Notes: generated by a model from the letters alone, not told the origin. A stretch of 64,000 nt of DNA from Macrophomina tecta (GCA_024180945.1 JAKSGN010000033.1:1054001-1118000), one strand, 5' to 3'. Shown: positions 44,973 to 58,159, numbered from the stretch's first letter. Numbers and translations are program-made.

Positions 44973-46075
44973 TCAGGAAAGCGCCTTCTTGATCTTCAGG
45001 GCGGCCAGTTCAACGCTTGCAACAGACGTCGCACTCTTCCTAACCGGCTCCAACATCGCGAAATCATGAATTTGGCCGTCAGCTTCGAAGATCGCCACAT
45101 CCACGCCAGCTTGCTGTAGCAGATGCCCAAAATTTTTCCCTTCCTTTTGGAGCAGATCGACGGCTGCAGTAATGATGAGTGTCGGTGGTTGAGCAGCAGC
45201 CTGCTCCTTGCTCAGCAGCACGGGAGAAGCTAAGTTGTGGGATCTGTCGTCAGTCTTCGGGATGAAAGCGTCCTTCATCCAGCGGATGAGCGGTACACTG
45301 AGCCATGGGCCGTCACGGAAGATTTTGTAGGTCTCACTCTCATTGAGTGTATCTGCGACAGGATAGAAGAGCCTAAATGTATCGTCAGGAGGACGCTCTG
45401 AAACGACGGGCTGCTATATTTGCACTCACACCTGATAGGCGACGAGCGCAGGCAGTTTTCTTTCAGCAGCCAGCACCGACATTGCCACTGCCATGTGCCC
45501 TAGTATAATCGTCAATCTTCGCGATTTGGCGAATGGGTAATTATCCAACAAACCTCCAGCGCTGTCACCAGCAAAAACAATCCTGTCTGTCTTCAGACCG
45601 TACTTCTCACCATTCTTAACAAAGTGCTCGATCGCAGCATATGCTTCCTCGAACTGCTGAGGGAATTGAGCATCGGGTGCTGGTGTGTAGTAGGGAAAGG
45701 CAATTGCAACGCCGGCCTCGCGGACCAGATCGCTAACAAGGCTGTCATGTGTGTTTGGGCTGCACTTGGTTAATCGCTAGAGCGCGACCGTCTAGACTGG
45801 GGCCAGGGGCCCTACCTGCCGAGGATCCACCCGCCACCGTGAAAGTAGAACGCGAGCGGGAGGGGATGACCAACGTTCGACGGCTTGAACAGCACAGTTT
45901 CGACGGAGCCGGCGTCAATTTTCTCGCGGATGATATCCTTCGCCTGTTCATGCTTCTGCACATCCTCAAGCACTGCCCTGGCCTTGTCGAAAGGCAATTC
46001 GTAGACCGCTGGCCCGCCAGCCTTGGCACCGGCGTCGATGAAAGCCCGGTTGACCGGATCGAGGTACGGAGCCAT
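44973..46075 (-). CDS. HSL-type esterase/lipase, alpha/beta hydrolase_3 family
   Basis: Four exons on the minus strand (45816-46075, 45554-45759, 45430-45499, 44973-45372) encode 311 residues; introns are 54-57 bp GT-AG. The HGGGW motif at 79-83 is the oxyanion hole of hormone-sensitive-lipase-type esterases. After splicing, the nucleophile motif GDSAGG has Ser153, split at its last Gly by an intron. The acid residue is in the AAVDLLQKEG segment and the His in IHDF. It probably hydrolyses short- to medium-chain esters in the cytosol. The frame upstream of ATG 46075 stays open but has no ATG, so no presequence is proposed. Confidence 0.9.
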
Positions 46076-48742
46076 TGTGCCCTGTAAAATCCGTGACGAG
46101 AAGTATCGGCGATTGCAGTTGCTGGGAACTATCGTGTGTCCCCTCAAGAAGACTCCCAAAGCCGCCACATTGCTGCTTTTGTATCTCCGTCGCTCGTCGC
46201 GTCATGATTAGCAGTTTGCTTAGGCATGTTAGGGATCGCCATGTGGACCATTGAATAATGGCTAGTATAAGCAGAATGCTGATGACAGATGTGAAAAGCC
46301 CAGCACAGCGAAGGATTGAAGCAACAGCGAGGCTTAGGATACTAAAGGTGATTGGGCTGGACCATTGCGTCTTCGGTCGCGTCCGCGGGGTCTCGTTCCC
46401 ACAACGATCAGGGAGAGAACGCCACTAGGCGACTTGGGGCCATCTACTACCGAGCAGCTGAAGATTGGCGCGTGCCCAGAAGGAACGCAATCGCACCGGC
46501 CAACAGACACCAGGACCACGCAAACAACCAAAGACAAGATGGATATGACACTGGTCCATGATGACCAGCATTGGTGCCTGCATGTTTTAATCCGAGTTGC
46601 AGGGAGCAGGCTGGTGGGGCGGCCTTGTTCCCCGGAGACTGGAGCACTGCGAAAAGTGCCAATTACACTCCATTCCCCAAGGGGAAAAAAAAATTTTAAT
46701 AACAAGTTCAGGGACAAGTCCAAGTCGTGGAGCAGGAAACACAGCCGTATGGAACAGGTCGTGATGGGGCGCGGGTCACGTCTGGTGAGATCCCGTCAAC
46801 GCACGCTAGGGTGGGTGAGACACACGCAGTGAACGGGCCGCGGGAATTCCCAGACGCGGATTGGTTCTCCCTGCATCGCCTACCTTGACCTTACGTCGGT
46901 CGAATGTGTCCAGCTCGACGATCGGCCTGGCCCATCTGCAAGCATTCAACACAACGAGCAGATGCTGCTACATAGATGGGGCTGGTCTTGGGGCAGTAAT
47001 GCAGCAGAATTAAACGGTCGCCGTGCTCGATATGCTTCATTGCGCGGGTGTTTCCATGCCGAGCTCCTCCGTGTGCGATATTGAGTGAGATTGTCGCACC
47101 CCTCCCGGTGCTAGAGCCTGTTAGATCCACAGACACGAAGCGCTGGCCGGGTTCCTCGACTGTGCGGTGCGACAGACCATGTGCTCATGCTCACCCATGC
47201 AAAAGCACGCGGCCACCACAATACTCACCGGCTGCCGAACGAGCCTCAGACGCGCGGCGGTCATGCCCGCACAGCGCTCAGGTACGGCTTAGGAGCAGCG
47301 CCCTCAGGGCGGGCAGGGGCTGGTGGATGGCTAGAGACCGCAGCAGCGAAGGGGCACGGCGGAGATGACACAAGCGAGACGCGACTCGATGGACCGTTGA
47401 AGTGCTCTGGGGCTCGCACGACCACAGGCGGGCGAAGCTTAAAGTCACAGGGCTTGAGGGTAGCTGCTGGGCGCGGGCAGCAGTGGAGCAGCGCTGGACG
47501 GGAAATGCTGGGTGGGAGACCGTATTATCCGGGATGGGTGGGTGTCTGCTCTCATCGGCGCTGGACGTCGGGTCGCTCTCGCGCTGCACTGGGCGCTAGT
47601 CCGCATGCGGCACGCTAAATCACCACGAATGTCCAAGGCCAGAAAGCTCTCAGGTGCTCTCCCGCAGAATCGGCAAAACCTTGATAGCAAACCGTTCCAG
47701 CGCCCGGGATCAGGTCGGTATCAAACGCACAAGTGCAGCGTGAGGGTCCGGTCCGGTCCCGGGCTGCACTACTGGATCGCAGGGTTGCAAAAACCTCAGA
47801 TGTACTACGTGGCAGGCCGGGACGGCTCACTTCACGCCGCTGCTCTCCAGACGCCGGGCGGTGCATGTCCAGGAGAAGCCCAGGCCACTGTGCTAGTGGC
47901 TCGCTGCATGAGGAATGCGATGGGCGAGCCCTCCTCCACGGTCCGCCTCCACGGGAACAAAGCGGCCGGCATCGAGGCAGACGGGGCGGCGCAGCGTACA
48001 TCTCGCGGCATCCGTGCTTCTGAGCGTGCTGCTGTCGCCGCTGCGCCCTTCTGCTAGAGGATCAGAGGCGGTCCTATTGGACGATCGCCGGAGAGCCATC
48101 CGCCCACGTCCTCCTGAAGAGCCTGCTCGCGCGCAGCCCGCAACGGCCAGACTCCAGTGCAGCGGTCTGGCTGGGCGGCGGCCGGCGCGCGCGCGCCGCG
48201 ACGGCCGCGGCCGAGGGGTGAGGTTGGCGTAAGGTTGAGGGGTGCGGGAATAATAGTGAGCGGTGGTGTTGAAGCAAGCGAGGAAGCTTGCCTTGGGAAG
48301 CCCGGGCTAGCGCCAGGCCCCCATGTCATTCCTCCGGCTGGGTCGTCAGTGCATGAGGTCCAGTGCCGGCGCCCATCCATCAGCCTGCGTCCTTCTCAAA
48401 CTTAACCCACCTCATTCCTCCGCCCTCGTCCTCCCCCCCATATGCCATTCTGACGACCCCCGACCCTTCCGCATCAGCCCCGTCCGTCTCACTCCGGATC
48501 CATTGCAACTGCCGCCAGCTGGTGCTCACACCCGCCCTCTGCACGCGACTTCCGCCGCGCTATTCGCGTTTTGCGGCCGCCGACGAGGACCTGTCTTCCT
48601 GGGTGAGCGCCTCCAGACCTATGCAGCCCTGATATCGCGCCACCACGGTCACTTTCCGTCCCAGCAAACCTCCGCCGGTCCTTACGCAGTCGCGGACACA
48701 GCTTCCCCCGTCACCGCGCCGTGATTCTCGACGTGTCACTCC
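46076..48742. other. Intergenic spacer, 2.7 kb, GC-rich right half
   Basis: No supported gene. From about 46900 to 48720 the sequence is GC-rich and open in several frames on both strands, but translations are Arg/Pro/Ala-biased without domains. The final part is presumably the promoter and 5' UTR of snt2. Confidence 0.45.
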
Positions 48743-51700
48743 ATGGTTGATGGGGGCGGTTCGTCATTTCGCGCGGTGAACTCCCCCAACCCGGGCGCCG
48801 CGACAAGCGACGAGGCCGCGCCATCTCCAGCGCAACCCTCGGACGCCATGCAGGGTGTAACTCCCTCCAGTAATGGAGCCGCCGAGAGCGCAGAGCCCGC
48901 GCAGCAGAGCGCCTCGCATTCCGCCAATTCGCCGTCCGCCACGGAGCGAGACGCGCAGTCAAATTCCCCAGCGGCCCCGTCACCCACTGCCTTGCCACCG
49001 GCACAGCAGCCACCCGCAGCCCCTACGTCCGCCCCGGCAGCTGTGCAGACTTCAGTGAAGGAAGAGCCTTCGACCGGTGCGGGAGGCTACGGCACTCGTT
49101 CTCGCAACCGGCCGAGTGCTGCCCGGATCAATTACGCGGAGGACATAGAGATGGATTTTGAAATGCCCGCCACGAACGGCAGCAATGGCTCTTCCTCCGA
49201 GCGCACCACGCGCAGCCCCGCCGGCGGTACTGACGCTGGCCACTCCCCTGCCCCGAACGCCAAGAAATCGGCCGCGACTCCGAATGGGACCAGCGCCTCC
49301 GCTACTGCGAGCAGGGATCCTTCTATCCCTGGAACTCTGACCTTCTCTGCCAACCCGAACGCAAACGCAGGTACCACGCAAGGGAAAAAGAGGAAGGCGG
49401 GGGGCGCGCACGCGTCCGCCTCCGCTAATACCGCCGCCTCGGCAACTTCGACCGCCCCGGCATCACGGCGAAAGGACACCACAGTCGCCGCCAACATGAT
49501 TCGTGAGACGAATATGATGACTTTTGAGAAGAGCGGTGCTCGATTAAAACGCGGCAAATTGGAAGCTGATGATGGCACCGCTCTTGCTATAGATGGTAAG
49601 CCGTGCTTCCTCTCTTTTCTTTCCGCCTAAAGCTCTGGTCTTTTTGCAGGAAGATAACTGCGCCTTCTTTGACTGTGGAATCGCTCATGTCATCACAGAT
49701 CATGCATATCTGGTCTGCGAGCCTCCTGGGGAGCCGTACTACCTTTGCCGCATTATGGAATTTCTCCACTCCGACAGCGAGAATCCGAACTCTCCTGTCG
49801 ACTCCCTTCGAGTCAACTGGTTCTATCGGCCGCGGGATGTGCTGCGCTATAACAACGACACCCGCCTGGTTTACGGAACGATGCATTCAGACATTTGCCC
49901 TTTAACTTCTCTACGTGGCAAATGCTACATCAAACATCGCAGCGAAATCTCCGACCTTGAAGAATTTCGCAGATCGAAAGACTCGTTTTGGTACAACCAA
50001 GTTTTCGACCGGTTTATCCACAGGTGGTACGAAGTCATCCCAGTGTCGCAGGTCATCAATGTTCCCGAAAAAGTCAAGAAAGCATTAGACGAGAGATGGA
50101 AATTCGTCGTCGTAGAGACCAGTCGCGTCAAGGAATTGACTAGTGCGGTCAAAACCTGCAAACGCTGCTCTCAGTATTGCGCTGCGTAAGTGCATCGAAG
50201 ATTGACTTATCCGCTTCGTTTTGCTAATAAAATGTAGAAATGACTCGGTGGAGTGTGCAGTGTGCCACAATACTTATCACATGAATTGCGTCCGACCACC
50301 GCTTTTGAAGAAGCCGTCGAGGGGTTTTGCCTGGGCCTGCGGCCCTTGCGGCAGGGCGCAGGAGCGGAGATTGGAAGCGCGGCGAACGCCGATCATTGGC
50401 GAGGCTGCCGCATCACAAGAAGAAGAGGAGGTTGTCGACGAGGAGGAAGATGACCCCGGGGCACTGATCAACACGACTGCACCAAGCCCTAATGGCTCGG
50501 ACGCCCCGGTAGACGACCATCCAGCAACTCAAGCCGAAATCGCATTGGCGAAAATGTGGCCCATGCGGTACCTTGGAATACATTGCCGCGTCGAGGATGC
50601 GCTGCAGTACGATGACCGCGCCATTTACCCCCGCGCAAGTTCTCGGCTTGGCCCAAGGCACCAGGCGAACGTCAACGTCTGGCATGGCAGACCTGTCGAG
50701 TTGGTGAAACCCGCAGAGATCAGGAAACGTTACAACAAGGGTCCGGCTCACAAGAAGGACCCTAAGGCATCAAAAGAGGATCTGGACGCCGATAAGGCGG
50801 AGAAAGCAAAGAGACCGAAGTGGGTCCAGGACGAGCCACCCGGTTACGTTAGGCGCGGCGAGGATTTTCCGAATAATGACCCGAATTGCACCGCCAAGAC
50901 TATCTTCAAGATGCCGGCAGAGTCCGTGCGCGGCGAGGATGACACCCCTGCTGACCACGAAAAGCTAGTCGACGACTACATGTCGAGGGCCAGATCAGAA
51001 GCCGCGAAGATTATTGGCGTACAGGATTATAATACGAACTTTCTCACGAAAGCCATCGAATTACTCTACGCTAACAATTATGATGCGGACGCCGCGCTGG
51101 AGCAACTGAAGAAGGTGAACAAGAGAAAGGACTTAAGGGAGCCTGAGCCGAACAAGGAGGAGAAGAAGCGTTTCGAAGAAGGTGTGGCAAAATATGGATC
51201 TGAGCTACGCAACGTTCGTCTTCATGTTCGGACCATGTCCCATGCCGACGTCGTCCGCTACTACTACCTTTGGAAGAAGACACCCAAGGGTAGGGAAATC
51301 TGGGGCCATTATGATGGTCGTAAGGGGAAGAATCAGAAGGTCGCAGAGTCGACTTCCACGTCTAAGTTGGTGGACGACATTGCCGACGATGTGGATGATT
51401 CTGCTTTCGACGTCGGAAAGGCGGAGTCTCGCAAGAAACACTTCGTCTGCAAGTTCTGCTCTACGAAAATGTCGCGGCAATGGCGAAGGGCGCCCGGTGT
51501 TGCGCCAGGTCAAACTATACCCGCCGACGGGCGCAGCAAGGACAAGGGTACGCAGCTCATCCCGGCTCTTTGCCAACGCTGTGCCCGTCTGTGGAGGAAA
51601 TATGCCATAAAATATGAAGATGCGGAGGAACTCATCAAGAAGATGTCTGCTGCCGGCGGAAAGAAATGGAGGAAACTGATCGACCAAGAGTTAATGGATG

Positions 51701-53995
51701 AGCTCAACGCCGCTCAGAACGCACCACCGGAGCCGGTCCAGAGCATCGAGCCGGTCGATCCCCACGCAAGTTCGACAGTGGAACCTCCTCGGAAGAAACA
51801 GAAGGGTGGTGTGGAGAAGGATACCAGTCAACAAAATTCAGTGGAGCCTCCGAACAAGAAAAAGACGACCGCGGCCCCGGCAAAAGCACCCACACCTCCC
51901 CCGCAACCCGTCATGCCAAAGATGAGGGAGCTTCCTTGCGCTGTCTGCCTACAATTGGAACCGTTGGGTGACCAACGGCTTGTCTGCAGAGAGTGTAGAT
52001 TGACGGTCCATCGGCAATGCTACGGGGTGACTGAGTCGAGGTCTGGAAAATGGGTCTGCGATCAGTGCAAGAATGACAAGAAGGAGACCGTGTCCTACGT
52101 AAGTACAGCTAACTCTAATCACTGATCCGTCGATAGCCTAACTGCTCTCTTAGACGTACGAATGTGTGCTCTGTCCTGTCAAGGAGACTGAGCAAGAATT
52201 GATCGAGCCGCCAAAGGTGTCCCACAAGAAGAAGACTGACAAGGAGCGTGAAAAGGAGAAACTGGAAAAGGAATTACGCATCCAGAAACTGAAGGAATAC
52301 CAGATGCACCAGCGAGACAAGGGTCGGCCGGAATTGCCTCGCGAACCGCTGAAAAAGACGGCTGAGAATAACTGGGTGCATCTTCACTGCGCAGTCTGGA
52401 CCCCAGAGCTCAAATTCACCAATCCTCGGACTTACGAGCTTGTCGAAGGCGTTGGGACACCATCGATTAGGTACGATCAGGTGTGCAAAATATGCAAGAC
52501 GGCCAAGGGCGCTTGTGTGGCTTGCCACCAATGTCACAATTCTTTCCACGTTGGATGCGCTCACTCCGCAGGATACACGTTCGGCTTTGATGTCACTCCT
52601 GTAAAAAGCTCGCGGCGAGATGCAGTTCCGACTTTCACCCTCGGGCAGGAAACTGGCTCGTTAGCTGCAGCGATATGGTGCAAGGATCATGCCCCTAAGA
52701 CGATTGTTCATCCTTTGAACGAGGTTGTGGACGAGGCAGGAACAACCGCTTTGCAGCTCTACGTGCAAAACTACAAGCAAGCGGACCAGACCCTTACTGG
52801 AACAGCTCGCAAGGCCAATCTGTTGGACCAGTTTACCAAGAATATCCCGCCTCCAGCTGCGGTTGCGCCCGTCAATCGTCGGACATCTACTGTGCAAGGT
52901 GGCACGAGGTCGGCAAGAAACTCATCAGCTGGCTTGCCGAAAACCGAAGAACCGGATGAGATTCAGAACGGCTCTCTTACCGATGTCAAAGAGGAACGAA
53001 AATGCGAGATCTGCAACATAGAAGTATCTCCCAAGTGGTGGAAGGTCGAAGATTCGCAGGACACAATTACGCTGCCTGGATCAAATCCGGATCAACCAGT
53101 CAGCACTATTGAAGGAGTTACGGGCTCAGCGCAAGCAAGGGTTGGTACGCCAGCATCGCAGTCCGAAGGACCGCGGTTCCTGAATGGGATCATCCACCCT
53201 GAACAACCTAAAGAGCCAGTGCAAAGTGGCAAGGCTGACATATCTGACGGTATTCCGGTCCCTCGACCAGGAAGCTATCTTTGCAACAAATGCCACTGGA
53301 GGAGAAAGAATAAGCCGGAGCTTTTGAAGCCGCCAAAGAAGTCTCCTACTCCTCCCCCGCCACCTGTTAGGTCGCCGCCACGACAATTTCCTCCTTCGGC
53401 GCCGGCTCCGCCGTTGCACCACTGGCCGCCAATCGCAGGGCCTCCTCCACATGCAAGCGCACCGCTACCCGCATGGCGGGCTCATCCCCCACCGCCAATC
53501 AGCAATGGTGTAGCTCACTCACCGCAACCCGGAGGTCCTCATCCTCCGCCGATCCATCATCCCTACCATCCGGTGGCACATCATCCTCCAGCCAATGGCT
53601 ATCCGCCGTACACGGCACCGCCGGGAGTACTTCCTCCGGCCCAGCCCGGCGCTATACGTTCTCCATACCCACCACCCACAGCGCCTACCCCGCTACACCA
53701 CACAAATTCGCCTATGCTTGCGGGGATCCCCAATGGGATTCATTCGCCACATGCGGCACAGTTTGGTTCACCTGCGCCTGGCCATATCCCGCCTGCGAGG
53801 CAGACGGAGAGCCCTTTCGCAGGATTGTACGGCCCATCGCACAATAGCCCCGGCCCACTGCACACAAGGCCGGCGACACCGCGTGATGGCGCTATGCCAC
53901 AGCCACCACCCCAACCAGCGCCACAACCACCCTCGCAGCCCAACGGAGCTAGTGGTGCGAGTGCCAGTCCTAACCTTCGCAACTTATTGGATTGA
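48743..53995 (+). CDS. snt2: Snt2-like chromatin reader (BAH, PHD, SANT, GATA-like, ePHD)
   Basis: Four exons (48743-49595, 49654-50185, 50238-52098, 52154-53995) encode 1695 residues. In order: a disordered N-terminus; a BAH domain from about 285 (DNCAFFDCGIAHVITDHAYL) to 440; PHD1 (CKRCSQYCAANDSVECAVC, about 452-510); a SANT/Myb-like region with EEKKRFEEGVAKYGSELRNV (about 760-805); a GATA-like finger (CKFCSTKMSRQWRR...CQRCARLWRKY, about 860-925); PHD2 (CAVCLQLEPLGDQRLVCREC, about 1026-1075); an extended PHD (to about 1270); a second GATA-like pair (CEICNIEVSPKWW and CNKCHWRRKNKP); and a Pro-rich tail. This matches fungal Snt2, a component of histone deacetylase/H3 reader complexes in the nucleus. 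Intron 1 needs an AAG acceptor four bases past a CAG to keep the frame. Confidence 0.92.
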
Positions 53996-54610
53996 GATTT
54001 ATTTTCGTTCAGCGCTTTGGTGGCTAATGACGATGGATAGTCTGGTGCAGGATTGGCGGGAATCGAAACGACGATGGAACAAGGCATTTGAAGAAAAGAC
54101 GAAGCGATTCAGATGGGCGATTATTGTGATAGGATGGGAAAGCAAAGGGATAATCTCGTTTTTTGCTTATTCGGTGGGAAGAATTCCGGGCGGTGGGGAA
54201 GAGGATTTTTTTTTGTGCGAGGCATGATACCAACCGAATAGGGGAATTCGAAGTGCGTTCGGCGCGACCTTTTCCTTTTATTTCTTCACCATTAACTCTC
54301 GCTTGCATGTTTTTCTCCTGGGCGGGAGGTTGAGAAAAGAGATCTTTGTACAATAGCCAATCAGTAGAATCGGACGCTCGGTTGCTCATGATGCTTGCTC
54401 ATGCGATTACTCATCAAGATCTGTGCAGGGAAAATGAGTTTAGGAATTGTCGGTGGTTGGCGAAACACCGACGACTGTGCGCCGATCGACGTCAGAGCAC
54501 TCTGCGTAGGGCAAACATCAACCCGTCCGCTCACCTGTTCGCCGTAAACCACACCTCCCGGCCTTATTTTACTTCTTCACCAGGACGTTCCCTCTTCCAG
54601 AGCACTCGCA
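53996..54610. other. Intergenic spacer, 615 bp
   Basis: 3' flank of snt2 and promoter of the GPALPP gene, both on the plus strand. No other feature was seen. Confidence 0.45.
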
Positions 54611-55661
54611 ATGCCATCCATAGGACCTGCGCTCCCTCCACACCTCGCCAAACGCAAGCGCGACGACGGAGATGACGCCGACACTTCGAGCTCCTCCTCA
54701 GCCTCTCCTCCACCGGGGCCCTCGTCTCCCTCATGCAAGAGCGACCGCACCACCTTACCCGACGTCGCGGAGAAGCGCCGCCGCGTCTTGGGCCCCGCAC
54801 CGCCGCCCGCACCGCTCGATGAGATGCCGCCGTACGCTGCGAAAGGCGACGATGAGGAGAGAGGGGACGAGAGCGACAGCAGCAGCGACGACGACGACGA
54901 CGACTTCGGGCCCGCGCTGCCGACTGCAGCGGATGCGGCGAGGGTATGTGTGTTTTTCTTTCTTTCTCTTTTTTTTTTTTTTTTTTTTTTGTTTTGGTTT
55001 TCCCTCCCACTGCTCACTACAGTGCGCTGCGCTGCGCCCCCTCACTTTTTGCCTTGCGTACGTTTTGCTGATGCTTGGCTTCTGACAGGTGAGCGCTGCC
55101 GCTGCGGCGGAGAAGGACTGGGATGCACGTAAGGCGGATGTTGATGGGGAACAAGCGAAGAAGACGCAGCGAGATGAGTGGATGATGGTGCCGCCCAAGC
55201 AGGACGACCTCGCCGCGCGCATGGATCCGACGAAGCTGCGTGCAAGGGGGTTTCAGACAGGGAAGGGGGCGAGGGGCCCAACGAGTGGTGGTGGCGATCT
55301 CGGCGCATGGACGGAGACACCGGAGCAGAAGAGGAAGAGGTTGGAGAATGAGGTCATGGGGGTTGCGGCGCCGGGGAGTGGTGGTGCGGGGGGTGCCGGG
55401 GACAGGGATGTCAGGAAGCAGCGGGATGAGGAGACGGCGAGGAGGGTGAGGAAGTTGGAGGAGAAGAGGAAGGGCGAGAGTCTGTATGAGAGACATCGCG
55501 AGAAGGTAGGTGAGAAGGAGGATGACGATCCGAGTAAGAGGGCGTTTGATTATTCGAAAGATATGGCGGGTGGAATGCGAATTGACGGGACGAAGAGGAA
55601 AGAGATGATTAGGAAGGCGGGCGAGTTTGGGAGTAAGTTTTCGGGAGGGAGTTACCTGTAG
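54611..55661 (+). CDS. GPALPP/DUF3752 protein
   Basis: Two exons (54611-54943, 55089-55661) encode 301 residues. The N-terminus has the signature GPALPPHLAKRKR, and related copies GPAPPPAP and FGPALPTA recur in the first 110 residues, separated by Ser/Asp-rich linkers. The second exon has EKDWDARKADVDGE, REDEWMMVPPK-like and FQTGKGARG segments, then PSKRAFDYSKDMAGGMRID and a C-terminal KFSGGSYL, the DUF3752 domain. The family includes human GPALPP1 and is nuclear, thought to be linked to RNA processing; precise function is unknown. The intron (145 bp) contains a T24 run (54967-54990) and is longer than most here. Confidence 0.85.
54967..54990 (+). repeat. T24 homopolymer in the GPALPP intron
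   Basis: A pure T run in the middle of intron 54944-55088, well upstream of the acceptor. Confidence 0.9.
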
Positions 55662-57130
55662 ATGGAGGGTGCGTATTCACTGTTGATGTTGCGCTGTATA
55701 TGATACCAATAACACCAGCATTTTGGCCGGTTACCCAACGCGCTCTGTCGGCACCTCGCGATCTCCCGTCGCCAGTAAGCCTTCCTCGCGCCGCCTCCGA
55801 CAGGATTATGTAAAACATCCAAACATGGCATGGCCGTTGACGAGGCGGGCGTCCGGCACCCCTTCCGTGCGCCTTGGGCAGGCTTAGAACTTCGATACCT
55901 CGCTCTCGCTCCCCACATGGCGCGGCCGCCTCCTTGCTCCTGTTCAATGCCTAAGTTTGCGCTCCATCTGCTTGGAAGGCCTCTGTAAAGGCAGCTACCT
56001 CGTAGAAAGGATGTATGAGAAGCCGTGTAGCGCAGTAAGCCACGGTACAATCGACCAGGTAAAACTATACGCGTTTGGAAACCTGCTACTCCCTACAAAG
56101 TTAAGCGGGCGCTTCGATCAATACATAGGGCAGTCTTTATGATGGCCGTGCCTACGGCGAGGGCCACGCGAGTCTGAATCCGTACCGCTACTCAAACAAG
56201 TAAATTGTGTGTCATTTTTCGCTGTAACGATAGTGATCAAGGTAGAGAACATTGCGCACCGCTGGAAGGCTGGTTCGAGTGTTATTTGGCTTGTATCTAT
56301 AGTATTATTAGGGCTACTTTTTGATAGCCTGTTGGGTGCTGGGTGTTGTTGAGAGAGCATTGGCATAGTTTGGTGGTTTGCTGGAAATAATGAGTGGCAT
56401 TGGATCCACCGTGACATTCGCAGCAGTTGTTAGTACGCTTAAGGCCAATAGGAAGGGAAGCTATTCTACAGCATCCCGAACGGCAGCAAGTACTCCAACG
56501 GCAATCGCTGCAATGTGTAGTAATTCGCACAGTTATGGATGCTGCATACTGTTCTTGTTTCTCAACTGGTGAGGCCAATTTTAGCTGGAACCCACTTGCA
56601 CAGCGCTGAGCGAGTACGATGACGGCAGTGTATCGTAGCAATAAACCCACCGTGATGGATGATGGCCCGGCTTCGCGTGCACGCAGAGCTATTGTTTAAA
56701 TCCTGATGCCACGCGGCTTGACCAAACTTAGCCCGTATACCTCATCAGCAGATAGGGTATTGAAGCTAGCGTTCGGAGGCAAATGCCGTGAATATTGTAG
56801 AACATTCACGTCCAGATGGCTGCTTCAACTCGCCATGTGTGCTTACTGCCGAAAGTCCAGGTGATCAAGTAGTGAATATGCTTTTATCTCGATAACCCTG
56901 CCACGAGTCACGCGGAAGGGGCAGCCACGCCAGAATGCCCCCCACTTAACCGTTCGCCAGAGCCTTCACGTGTAATCGCGCTTGCCAGGCGTTTGTACCC
57001 CGCCCTCCCCATTAAAGACAGGCCGTTCCATCCTCCGCCCCCTCTTTCCTCTTTTTTCTTCACCGACTTCAGCTTCTGCACGTTTCAATCGCAAATCCAA
57101 GGCCAGAAACACCCGATTGCCAAGACTAAG
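55662..57130. other. Intergenic spacer, 1.5 kb
   Basis: No gene was recognised. Short frames on both strands lack motifs. The right end is the promoter and CT-rich leader of the small Tyr/Ser-rich gene. Confidence 0.45.
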
Positions 57131-57525
57131 ATGCCTTCCTCCAACAACAGCAACAACAACTCCTCCGGCTCCGGCGGCTACTCGTACAAGGGCAGCGGTA
57201 CCAACAGCCAGGTAAGCGATTTCACGCGGTTGACTTTCTTCAGGGCCGGTTGACCGACGTTTCGCTTTTGCTGCAGGGCAACCACTACTGCGCTCGTGAT
57301 TACGGCTCCTCCGCCTCCAACTCCAACTCATACCACTACTCTAACGCGTGAGTTACCATGGGGGCCTCCCCCGACTCGATGCAGAGACACTGTCATTGAT
57401 GGATTGAGTTTGTGCTAAAGGGCTTCCATAGCGACGGCTCGTACTATTACTCCAACCCCAATGGCTCGACCTACTACAACGATGGTCAGGGCAACTCTTC
57501 CTACAGCCGCAACGGTGGCAAGTAA
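57131..57525 (+). CDS. Small Ser/Asn/Gly/Tyr-rich protein, three exons
   Basis: Exons 57131-57211, 57277-57347 and 57432-57525 (introns 65 and 84 bp, GT-AG) join into 81 residues. The protein starts with a Ser/Asn-rich stretch, then SYKGSGTNSQGNHYCARDYG, a Ser/Asn block, SYHYSNADGSYYYSNPNG and STYYNDGQGN. Repeated S-Y-Y-S-N and D-G-S-Y-Y elements dominate. I recognise the layout as a small protein common in Pezizomycotina, but know no function. There is no signal peptide or membrane segment. Three exons for so short a protein, all joined in frame, support a real gene. The low-complexity aromatic composition suggests disorder, possibly self-association; that is inference. Confidence 0.75.
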
Positions 57526-58159
57526 GCTGGTCTTTCTGATGGACCGATGCGGTTAAGGTGGAGCGTTCGGCTGCGAAATGAGCAAGTGATAGGGATACAC
57601 GGCATGCTTTCTTGGAAAGAACTCCTTTCGATACTGGATTAGCCCCGAGATTGCTTCCGTTTTGCGGATCCTAAATGGACTACTGAGTGATCGGACTTCC
57701 ACTTCTTTTGAGATTGTGACTTAATGTCTTCGATTGTATGCGTGGCTGCGAGTGCCAATTGCTATGCCTCAATTGCTTCGCAGACCTGGCTTCTAGACGA
57801 GGGAAGCATCTTTGGTAAAGACTTCGCTCCAAATGAGACTTAGGCCGAATAGCGTGTAAGTTTTGCGTAAATTTGAACCGTGCTTTCTCTGTTTCCAATG
57901 CCAGGATGAACTCATTCTGAGTTAGTCAGGAAGCTCGTCCGATATGCCCATCTAATGCACCTTCCCTACCCGCCCAATCATCGCAGAGACCATCAACTCA
58001 AGACCAACAGTCATCCACAGCAGAACCCCAAAAATTTCCGGCCACTACCCATCCGACTAAAACGGCGACCACAGCCGCCTCCCTCTCTCACAGCTCAGAT
58101 GGCCGTTTCTTCGGCGACAGATCGTTCAGGCCCCCGTCCAGGTCCTCTCCGTCCCGGGC
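57526..58159. other. Intergenic spacer, 634 bp
   Basis: 3' flank of the small Tyr-rich gene. No other feature was recognised. Confidence 0.4.

Noticed and set aside
46076..46168. Upstream extension of the esterase that would resemble a mitochondrial presequence
   Set aside because: It would begin at GTG; no in-frame ATG exists upstream of 46075 within the open frame.
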